From Triparma columacea (lineage: Eukaryota > Sar > Bolidophyceae > Parmales > Triparmaceae): a stretch of 19,077 nt of DNA. Made by a program: the position numbers and the translations under genes. Location: positions 9,694 through 28,770 of the forward strand of contig BRYA01000804.1 of NCBI GenBank assembly GCA_030267965.1. The letters run 5' to 3'. Below, piece after piece: positions 1 through 7,868 of this stretch. Position 1 is the stretch's first letter; every line of letters starts with the position of its first letter. Under the pieces are notes generated by a model, which searched no databases, was not told where the DNA came from, and was given only the letters and a program-made list of their open reading frames with translations.

Positions 1-20
1 CCCCCCCCCCCCCCGCGCAG

Positions 21-524
21 AGGATCGGACACATTCAGCTTCGGGATAGCAAGAGTAGGTTCTACCTTCCCCATTACTCTGGTGCCAACCACGAGAAGCG
101 CCAGCAGATGATGGTAACCGAGGGCCTCTCAAAGTCCAAGTCCTCCTCACTCCTGGGAGTGGGGAACTCCGACCTCGTGTCGTTCGGGGTGGAGGATCAG
201 TTCTCCAAGTCAACCTACGAGCCGAATAGACCATGTTTGGCTGAGGGGCTTTACGAGACGACCGCAGCGGGGAGGTTCACTCCTGAGAAGACCGGGGTAT
301 GGGACATGAAAAAGGAACCTTATGGGAGTCTCATGTCCAAGCTGTCAGTGTCGAGATCGCAAGGACACCTTGGTCCTGCTCCTAGCAGGCACCTGCCACC
401 CACTATGCCGACGAGCACCATCAGACCTGTTCCGACGAGCGTCAACAGGGGGTTCGTAGCGCCCGTGAGCAGTAGAGGAAACGTCATGGATAGCGCAAGG
501 AAGGAGGTCAGCGACCTTCGCTGA
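21..524 (+). CDS. 3'-terminal exon of an unrecognised protein (5' part outside window)
   Basis: The window opens with 14 C's followed by GCGCAG, a convincing 3' splice site at position 20. From 21 the frame is open in phase 0 to a TGA at 522-524, giving 167 residues. The peptide begins RIGHIQLRDSKSRFYLPHYS and is rich in Ser, Pro and Arg, with no transmembrane segment. I do not recognise the family. The Tyr-Leu-Pro-His-Tyr-Ser stretch loosely recalls short motifs in some ciliary microtubule-associated proteins, but this is too weak to assign. The first in-frame ATGs (108, 111) could be internal Met codons. The gene converges on the minus-strand gene ending at 656, with 131 bp between stop codons. 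Upstream exons are missing, so the function stays open. Confidence 0.7.
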   Translation, partial: RIGHIQLRDSKSRFYLPHYSGANHEKRQQMMVTEGLSKSKSSSLLGVGNSDLVSFGVEDQFSKSTYEPNRPCLAEGLYETTAAGRFTPEKTGVWDMKKEPYGSLMSKLSVSRSQGHLGPAPSRHLPPTMPTSTIRPVPTSVNRGFVAPVSSRGNVMDSARKEVSDLR

Positions 525-655
525 GCGAACGGGTCCCGGGGGAGGAGAAGGAAAAGAGAGAGTGTACCATTGTTGTTATCGTATCGAACTTGCAAGACAA
601 AAACAAGCACACAAGCGGATTTTTTTTCTCGTTTTATTTACAATCAACACATGGT
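525..655. other. Convergent 3' intergenic spacer
   Basis: This 131-bp spacer lies between two converging stop codons. It holds the AATAAA signal of the minus-strand gene (633-638) and a short T run at 620-628. No obvious AATAAA is present for the plus-strand gene. Confidence 0.6.
633..638 (-). terminator. Poly(A) signal AATAAA of the 656-4421 gene
   Basis: On the minus strand, AATAAA (TTTATT on plus) starts 18 nt beyond the TAA stop at 656-658, implying a very short 3' UTR. This matches the gene ending at 10279, whose AATAAA also lies about 19 nt past the stop. Confidence 0.65.
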
Positions 656-3600
656 TTACTTAGAGGGGTTGTCAAGGTTCAACTCTGGAACCTTCACGGC
701 GGATTTCCGTCTAACGCTCGGTATCTTGGGGAGGCTCTTAAACAACCCTTCCACAGGACTTGCCCTTCCCGATACTTCCTTTCTTTCTTCCGCCCCACCC
801 CCCTCCTTCTTCTCACGAGAGAAGGGTCGACCAAACCCCAACCCTGGAAGTTTTCCAGTGAAAAGACCACCGACACCTGCCTTTGCTTTCCCAAGCATAC
901 TGCGATAAGTCAAAAGGGTTAGGATAGAAAACGAGAGGTATTGCAGTGATTAGAGATACTTCGCCCATTCAGCGACTCGCTTTGTTTGCCATCCTCACCT
1001 GTTCTTCTGCCGCTCCTCCTCCTCAAGCCTTTTCTTTTCCTCTTTCTCCTTCTTTAGAATGTCCTTGTAAGTCTTATCAAACTCCAGGTTCCTCTCGTCC
1101 CTCTCCTTCTTCCTCCTCTCCTCCCTCATCAACCACAACTCATGTGCCTTCTCTTTCCTTGCGATAAGCAGCTTCTCCTTCAGCTCGTCGACCTTGAACT
1201 TTATCTTTGTAGCGATCTCGGCGTTGTCGGCGTCCAGGTCTTCTTGAGCAATCTTGGTGGCCTGATCGATCGTGTTCTTCAGCAAGTCACGTAACTGCGC
1301 CTGCACCTGGTCATTCCCTGGCAAGTCCTTCGGGATCCTGTCAACGAAGGGTATAATACTAGTGTTGATAGTGGAACCGCTTAATTGAAGGTTCTGTAAT
1401 AGGTGATGGAGGAGGAGGGTCAGTAATAAGGCATTTAGTCCAAATCTTTACCGCAATTCGCTTCGCTCGCTCGCCGTTCCTCTTTCTCCCTTACCTGCTC
1501 CAAGTAACCCCTGATATTGATCCCCGTCGTGAGCTCGCTGAAGAACTGGAAGTGGAGCATGCAAAGCGTGGCGTTATTCTTCGAAAAATTGTACCTGGCC
1601 AGTGGCACCCTCCCCGTCTCTACCGCGTTGGTAGTGTCCGTCTCGGGTAAGTCTTCGTTTTCGAAGCTAAACACACCCGCCTCTGTGGGAAGGAAGAGGA
1701 AACAGTCGCGGGTCCTACCGTACATGGAAGCGCTGCGGAAGTTCTCGTACAAATCCCCAACGGTCCATTCGCGCTCCACCTGCATCTTCACAATCTGCCC
1801 GCAAGGCACAGTCTTAATGTACAGAGTTAGCCAATGTTGGTTGACAGATCGGTAGAGTTTGATGGCGTTCATCGTCGTGAGGTTGGTGTGAATATCCGGC
1901 TTCTCCTCGTCCTCCTCACTGTCGCTCTCCTCGACGACCCTCTTAGGCCCCTCGTAGGCGTAGTCGCTAAACACATAGTCCTCCGGAAAATCCCAGCAAA
2001 GTGGACAGCCGGCCTTGTGGACGTAACAGATAGGACAAACTTCCGCCTTCTTTTTCTCAGCTGCCTTTGCCTTAGCCTCTCCGGAAGATTCTTCGGCAGA
2101 TTTTTGGACCGGCTTCTTGAAGAGCATGTAACCGTGGAACATGGGGCTCATGAGCTCCGGGTTAAACTTATCACTCCTCACGGTCATCTGTCCGTAGAAG
2201 GCGGGGTTTACGACCTCGTTATTGTCGTACTTTTCGCCGAATGCCTTGTGCCTCTGTCTAACCTCGCCCGCAGTTATGGGCGCGACTGGCATCTGCTTGC
2301 ACTTCTCCTTCTCAGCTTTGAAATTTTTATCGTGCTTCGTGCTCTTCTTCTTGTAGTTTGCGTAGTCTTTTCCCAGCTTCACGCCGGCGCTGCCTTTTCC
2401 GGCGCCCATCTTCATGTACTGTGTGTCAAAGTACATCGGGTTGATGTGCTCAGAGTTGTTCTTGGTAAGCTTTTTCATTATGAAGCCTGTGCAGGCAGGA
2501 TGGTACTCCTGCGTCAAGGAGTCCTCGGCCAAGCTCTCGAGTCCTAGCATTGCTAGCTGCAGCTTGTTTTGCTTCTCCTGCCACTGCTTTGTCTTCTCGG
2601 CCTCCTCCTCCTGCTTCTTGATTTGTTCTTCCAGCTCTTTTGCTTTCTTCTTTGCTTTTTCCATTTGCTTCTTCTTCTTTTCCTTTTCCTTCTCCCTGAC
2701 TTTGTCAGCTTCTATCTCGCTCTTAGTCTTTTCCCTTGGAGGCGGGGGTGTCCGCGGCTTTGGGGGCACGTAGTTCGGGTCCGCCTCATTCTGGTGGTGG
2801 GCTCTCATGACCCCGTCGGCGTCGCGCTTCATGGCACCTTTCCTCTTCTCCGCCTGCTTCTTTGCGATGGCTCTCTGCTTATCCCTCGCTTTCAATTGTG
2901 CCTTGAGGCGCTTCCTGCGTTTCTTCTTTTCCTCCATAACGATCTTCCTTTCCTCCTTCTGCGCTGTGGACAAGAACCTTTCGACCACTCTTTCGACTAG
3001 CTTATCCATCTTCTTCTGCGTCGAAAGGTACTGCGAGGGCGAAAGCGATAAGCAAAGGCGAGTGAAGATGAAGCGACGTGAAAATGGATTAGAATAAGGG
3101 GCGAGAGAAATACCTGTACTTTATCGCCGCTGAGTGTGTTGTGCTCCAACCCTCTTCGCAACTCGATTCGCTCGCCGCTTCACCTTACCTTATCGAAGAG
3201 CTCCTGGAACTCGTCGAACTCGATGAAGCCATTGAAGCCCTGATCAAATTCTTTGACAAGCTCGTAAGTGAAGATCTTGACCTGATCTGCTGTGATCATC
3301 ATGTCTAGATCAAGGGAAAACGCCTTGCCCTGAAACTGGTCGTCCCACTCTGTGTCTGCGTTCATGAAACCGAGTAGCGGCCCAGCCTTTTCGTTCTTGT
3401 GTTCTCCGGTCGCCCAGAGGAACCGAATCTCCGTGCCTGCCGTGTCAAAGGTAAACTTGAGGTTGTCGCGGTCTATTGTCACCTTCGTTTTTCCGAGCTT
3501 GGGGTGGCACTGACGGAACTTCGTCTGGATATGAAGGATGAAGTCCTCGTGGGTGTTGTAAGCGCCAGGGGTAATTTCTATAGTTTTCTTTCCTACCTTT

Positions 3601-4421
3601 TCGATTTCCAAGTCAATCATGTTGCTGTAAATGTTGAACGTATACTTTGGCTCAAGGAACTTGTAAACAAACTTTCCGGACTCCCTCGCGTCTTTGACCA
3701 AATGCTCCAAATATCTCAAGGTCTCCTCCCTCCGTTTTACATCGTCCCAATCCTTGTATTTAGGAAGGTGCGAAATGTCGGTCGATTTGTCGTTGAATGT
3801 TAGAAGCTTCAACCCAACGGCGCACTGTGTGTTGTACTCTGCCGGGCTCATCGACTCAATCTCCTTGATGTAGCAAACTCCAGGGCTTGTGCATTCCCAG
3901 ATTATTCCAATATCCGCCTGATTGAACTCGCTCTCGTAAAAGTATTCGGCATCCCCGGCCAGATATCTCTACGACGACAAACGCGAGCCGGCGAAGGGAT
4001 TGCGTTAGTGGACAAGTAAAGGTGCATTCTACTTTCCTCCGCCCCACACGCTCATTATTCTCACCTGCATCTCCCTTAAGGAGATCCTCCCGCCCCCGTC
4101 AATGTCCAAGACGCTGAATGCAGTATAAGCCGCGTCTGTGTCTACTGTGGCGGAAGTGTCGTTGGGATCTATCCCTTTCCGCATCATATTGAGCTTCTTG
4201 ACCTTCTCCTCCTGCTCCTCCATTTTCTTTTTGTTTATCTCCTCCTGCTCCTGCTTTTTCTTCGCTATCTTGGCAGCGTGAGCCTCCTTGTTCTCCAGCC
4301 CCTTCTTGAACTTCGCCATCTTCTTCTTCTTTTCCGCGTAGGCCTTGGCCATTTCATCCTCATAGTGCCCATCATCGAAGTTCTGCACCTCATCGAAGTT
4401 TATATTAGCAGCGTCGGCCAT
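656..4421 (-). CDS. Large EF-hand / PDZ-like / coiled-coil protein, 5 exons, 1103 aa
   Basis: Exons (minus, in order): 4421-4065, 3968-3189, 3030-1495, 1393-999, 899-656. All introns are GT-AG (99 to 158 nt, one of 96), phases agree, and the total is 3312 nt including TAA. ATG 4421 is the first Met, with a stop-rich region upstream. Domains by residue: Lys/Glu coiled coil 25-80; canonical EF-hand loop 106-117 (D-I-D-G-G-G-R-I, E at position 12); PDZ-like stretch about 130-215; a beta-rich segment 228-333 containing ITPGAYN and ending PLLGF; a second EF-hand loop 361-372 lacking the usual acidic residue at position 3; a long basic coiled coil about 390-540; a CxxC-x6-CxxC zinc-knuckle-like motif (C711, C714, C721, C724); an acidic patch; a beta-rich stretch that may be ubiquitin-like; and a charged tail. 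The likely role is a calcium-responsive cytoskeletal or flagellar scaffold, which is inference. I know of no named family with this full architecture. Alternative: two adjacent genes wrongly joined, but the phase-0 joins argue against it. Confidence 0.82.
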
Positions 4422-4746
4422 CACGAAGGAGAAAAGGCGTCAACCCTCTAAATACCAACCGAGGTCAATCGAAGCTGAGTGAGAGTCGGCTGTGACAGTT
4501 TAGTTATTCAAGGCCCAAGCGATGCCCTGGACACTGTTGGGGTGCCACAAGAAGGGGAGGGAGCGGTAACCGTGACTTAGACCGAGATTAATGCCGAGTC
4601 GATAAGACTTAAGAGCGGTCGATAGACCAGCGTTCTAGTAAATGGGATCTAGCCGAGATAGGGGGTGGTAACAGTGCAACCCTCGTTTTGGCCCGATTTT
4701 GACCGATTCAGTTTTGAGGCTTGGTTTTTCTGGTTTTAAATTTGTT
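4422..4746. promoter_or_regulatory. Divergent promoter region, no recognised element
   Basis: This 325-bp region separates the start codons of two divergent genes and must hold both promoters and 5' UTRs. I see no TATA box, tRNA, hairpin or long ORF that looks real. The 50 bases before the plus-strand ATG at 4747 are T-rich. Confidence 0.5.
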
Positions 4747-6079
4747 ATGATTGCCACAGCAAGCGCTGCGAGTCTGAACGCTAGGGGTCCTTCCCTCAGT
4801 CCGGGAGTTGAGATTCCCGCCTCTTCCACCGTTCCTTTGCCTCCTGCTGCGTCTGGTGTCCATGGTGGCAACCAACCCCTTGCAGCGACCTCCGGTTTGT
4901 CCATGCTGCCTCCTCATCCTGGGATGGGTGCAACGCTTGATCAAACCAATGCTCTTACCCTCGTAAAGACGGTCTCGAATCTGTCTGACCTTAGGGACAG
5001 GTACATGCAAAAGGACATTAACAGTAGCCTCCCCAATGAGGACTGGAACGCACTCACTTATTTTGTTGCTGAGAACGACCTGCAGAGCGTAACGAAGCTG
5101 ATATTGTCGGGTGCTAGCACCGATACCACTGGAGGGGGTGGGACGCTGACTGGAACGGGGCACACCCCTCTCCATGTGGCTGCAAGGTATGGAAGTGTTG
5201 AGTGCATGGAGTGCTTGATTAGGGGGAGGGTTAATAGGCCGAGAAGGGACTTTGGGAGTGACATGGAGGTCCAAATGGAGGCAGAGATGCTTATGTCAAA
5301 GGTGAGGTTGGTATGGTGGAGTGTCAAGCAGCGCTGTAGCGGTGCACCGTGTCAGAATGATGAAGAAATGCTCAACAAACTAACCTCTACTTCGGACGTG
5401 GCTTCGCTCCTTCGCCCACCTCCCCCACTCCTCCACCTCTCCCCGCTCATCACAGTCTGAGAACATCGGCTGTGACATTAACTCTCTCGACAACTTCAAC
5501 TTTACCCCCCTCCACTATGCCGCTTGCTCCGGCTACATCGACGGGGTCGACAAGCTGCTCAGATTGGGAGCAGACGTGATGAAGGCGGGAGGTAGGAGCG
5601 GGAAGGTTAAGGCGCGAGATATTGCAGAGCAGAGGGGTCACTTGGACATCGTAGATTTGCTCAGCAGGTGGGAGAGAAAAAAGGCGGATCCGATAAACGA
5701 CACCTTTAGGGAATGGCTCACGTCGCTTGACGCGGAGATGTATACACAGCCCTTCATTGATGCTGGCTATGACATGGAGTATATCAGGGCAAAGGGACTC
5801 ACTGACGAAGACCTGGATTGCGTCGGCGTCGCTAAATCCAAGCTTGGGCTGAGGGGGAAGCTCAAAAGCTTGTGGGGGATGCCTGAGGCGGGGGGCGAGG
5901 ATGAGGACGATGAAGAAGACGATGAGGACGATGAGGAGGGGGACAGCGACGAGGATAGTGATGAGGGGAGTGACGACGAGGATGGTAGCGATGAGGGGAG
6001 TGACGACGAGGATGGTAGCGATGACGATGATGATGACGATGACGATGACGATGACGAAAGCAGTGATGAAGAAGAATAA
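4747..6079 (+). CDS. Ankyrin-repeat and SAM-domain protein with acidic C-terminal tail, 392 aa
   Basis: Exons are 4747-5301 and 5456-6079; the 154-nt intron has donor AAG|GTGAGG and acceptor CACAG, phase 0. ATG 4747 is chosen because the frame upstream has no ATG. The N-terminus (1-95) is Pro/Ser/Ala-rich and probably disordered. Ankyrin repeats lie at about 110-175 (hallmark HTPLHVAARYG) and 195-255 (FTPLHYAACSGY, then a repeat with GHLDIVDLL). A SAM-like helical domain spans about 268-325 (DTFREWL, with GLTDEDLDCVGV), followed by GKLKSLW. The last 60 residues are almost all Asp, Glu, Ser and Gly. Ankyrin-SAM proteins are usually adaptors: ankyrin repeats bind partners and SAM domains oligomerise. 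The acidic tail could bind histones, calcium or basic partners. A specific role cannot be assigned. The gene converges on the oxygenase gene, 156 bp between stops. Confidence 0.88.
5957..6016 (+). repeat. Two tandem 30-bp units in the acidic tail
   Basis: The units at 5957-5986 and 5987-6016 are near-identical in-frame 30-mers differing at one base; each encodes SDEGSDDEDG. They are followed by a GAC/GAT run of Asp codons (6017-6057). This is a small in-frame expansion that lengthens the acidic tail by ten residues per unit. Confidence 0.9.
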
Positions 6080-6129
6080 GGGACAAACACCTGAAAGCAA
6101 ACGTAGATATTCATTTTAGGAGGGCCGTC

Positions 6130-6272
6130 GTCGTCATCTCATCCCATCATCACAGATTTATTCTAATGACATCTAGCAAAGTGCTTCGGGTCGACAACCG
6201 GTCGTCATCTCATCCCACCTCATCACAGAGTTATTCTAATGACATCTAGCGAAGTCCTTCGGGTCGACAACC
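6130..6272 (-). repeat. About 70-bp tandem duplication of a gene's 3' end (stop codon and poly(A) region)
   Basis: Copy A is 6130-6199 and copy B is 6201-6272, about 90% identical. Copy B contains the last 11 codons and TAG stop (6236-6238) of the minus-strand oxygenase gene plus its first 3' UTR bases. Copy A lies downstream and still encodes the same C-terminal peptide in frame with one change (VVDPKHFARCH instead of VVDPKDFARCH), ending in TAG. On the minus strand copy A carries TAG directly followed by AATAAA (6157-6162), whereas copy B reads AATAAC there. The canonical poly(A) signal is therefore in the downstream copy. Confidence 0.9.
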
Positions 6273-7763
6273 TCAAACTCTGTGAGCCAGGGTTGCGTGC
6301 CAGTAGGAACCCTATATTGCTCTAAGACGATGGAAATCCTGCTGCCTCCACATTCCGATTTGTGCGCCTGAACGGCGTGCTCTGCGTCACCCCTAAAGAC
6401 GCAACAGCAATTAGACTTGGGAACGATGAGCTCATCAATCGCTTTGTCCTCCGAACACCTCCAAAGCGGCCGGGTGATGTTACGAAGATGGAGCTCCCCG
6501 CCCTCAATGTCCTCCGGGACGCTGAGGTATAGAACAGAGACTGAGAATGCCAACCTTGGCTTGATATTCAGAGCAGCTGCCTCAGGTTTGAGAGCGAGGG
6601 TGGCGTCCCTGTGCCAGTCAACGGAGTAGGAGGAGGAGAGTCGTGAAGAGGGGGTTGAAGAAGGGTTGCACTTCAGGACGTTGAGAACGAAGGCGTTTGA
6701 TAGAGGGTCCAACGCCTGGGTGAAGAAAGGAAGCAGCGGTTTGGCCCACTCGTGACTTTGCAGGCGCGGGATTCCCGACTTGCTGAAACGGAAGATATAA
6801 CCCTGAGTGTTTGCAAAGCCTGCCCCCAATGAAGATGAGGATGAGGATAAAATAGCAGGGTGGGTCTGAATCGAAGATAGCATGGTTTGGAAGGTTTGCT
6901 GGGGGAGGAAGGAAGGTAACAGATTGACGAGGGGGCGGGAGGAGTCGGGATCAGAGTCTGGGGGGAGCTTACCGTGCTCAACGACGTAATCCAAGACTTT
7001 TTGGGCTGCGTCATCGACTATTTGAGGCTTTTGGCCAAAAGAAGGAGGAGGAGAAGGGGGAAGAGCTGGGGAAGACTCATCAATGAGACTCTTGAAAGAA
7101 GGGGGGGGGCGTAAGAGCGACGCGAACGCCTCGCCCAGAATCGGAATTGAAGCCTCTTGAGATACTTCCTTGCAACCCTCAACAAGGAGTTTCGCAACAG
7201 CAAGGCATTCAGACTCTTTCTTTGACAGCCTCCAGTCCTGCGAAAAGGGAAAAGAGTGCAGCGAGCGAAGCGAGAGCCGTGCAAAATCCTCTTTAGAATA
7301 CGATTTGAGGTGCCTTCCCATCTGCTCCCTTTATGCTACCTCTCACCTGAAGCGCCTCGATCAGATCCTCAAATGTTCCCTCGGAAAGCAATTCTTGTGC
7401 CATCTTCATGCAGCCGCTGTTCGAGGAGGTCCGGGCACTCGTAGAGGGAGGGATGGAGGGAGAAGGGTGAGGGGGACAAGAGGAAGGTGGAGGCTGAGAA
7501 GGAAGAAGCGAAAGAGCAAGCCGTATAGTTAAAGTAGATGTTTTCTTCTTGTACTTTGCTGTGACGGGTGTTGTTTCTAAGGCCGGATATGGCAGTTTCC
7601 AGGACAAATGTTCGGAAGGGTTGGTGCATGAGAGCACTAGCAAATTTTCCTCCATGTCGATGTTCATGCGATCTCGAAGGTGTTGGGGGACATGCACGAC
7701 CACCTGGTGCGTGAAGGGCAAGTCAGGGGTGCTTAGCGCACCAAAGTCTTCCAAAATCTCCAT
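6236..7763 (-). CDS. PIH1-type CS domain fused to 2-oxoglutarate/Fe(II)-dependent oxygenase, 472 aa
   Basis: Exons (minus): 7763-7347 and 7237-6236; the 109-nt intron has donor CAG|GTGAGA and acceptor TTCGCAG, phase 0. Residues 18-85 form a CS/p23-like beta sandwich of the kind at the C-terminus of PIH1 dynein-assembly factors: HQVVVHVP, then LSWKLPYP and VTAKYKKKTSTLTIRL. A Pro/Ser linker follows. The C-terminal half is a double-stranded beta-helix oxygenase with iron ligands H348-x-D350 (motif WHRD) and distal H426 (AEHAV), and a likely 2-oxoglutarate-binding R439 in SRISIVLEQY. GGELHL fits the prolyl-hydroxylase-like subgroup. The expected reaction is hydroxylation of a protein or small-molecule substrate with 2-oxoglutarate and O2; the substrate is unknown. 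The CS domain suggests an Hsp90/R2TP-client link (inference). No signal peptide, so probably cytosolic. Its start is 105 bp from the divergent membrane-protein gene. The 3' end is tandemly duplicated downstream. Confidence 0.83.
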
Positions 7764-7868
7764 TTGAGAAAGTTATTTGGTGAAATTCTCGCTCCCGGAC
7801 TTTCGCGACCCACCGTGGAGGAAGGACAACTTCGGTTTTGTTGTTTAGGGACGAAAAACGATAGGTAG
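7764..7868. promoter_or_regulatory. Very short (105 bp) bidirectional promoter
   Basis: Two divergent start codons (7763 minus, 7869 plus) are only 105 bp apart, so both 5' UTRs and core promoters must lie here or inside the genes. No TATA box is visible. Such spacing favours a shared bidirectional promoter. Confidence 0.5.

Noticed and set aside
1458..1480. Possible mobile-element terminal repeat (GCGAGCGAAGCGA)
   Set aside because: The motif occurs within introns but without paired termini, target-site duplications or an open frame, so it is kept only as a tentative introner signal.
1435..1494. C-terminal extension VREKEERRASEANCGKDLD of the large EF-hand protein
   Set aside because: It reads through a consensus donor (CAG|GTAAGG). 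Splicing to 1393 in phase 0 continues the protein with a longer, similarly charged sequence. Retention as an alternative form is possible but not supported.
1834..2547. Long plus-strand open frame (237 codons) opposite the coiled-coil exon
   Set aside because: It is antisense to a Lys/Glu-rich exon, whose codons read as Leu/Phe/Ser in reverse. It has no splice context, and the minus-strand model is complete with conserved domains.
4440..4700. Possible tRNA or small RNA gene in the divergent spacer
   Set aside because: No cloverleaf with a GGTTCGAAT-type T arm could be found on either strand, here or in the other intergenic regions.
4635..5327. Minus-strand frames overlapping the ankyrin gene start
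   Set aside because: They overlap a plus-strand gene with clear ankyrin hallmarks, and have no recognisable domain of their own.
5450..6100. Minus-strand frame with an apparent hydrophobic Ile/Val membrane segment
   Set aside because: It is the reverse reading of the Asp/Glu codon runs of the ankyrin-SAM acidic tail. The hydrophobicity is an artefact of GAT/GAC repeats.
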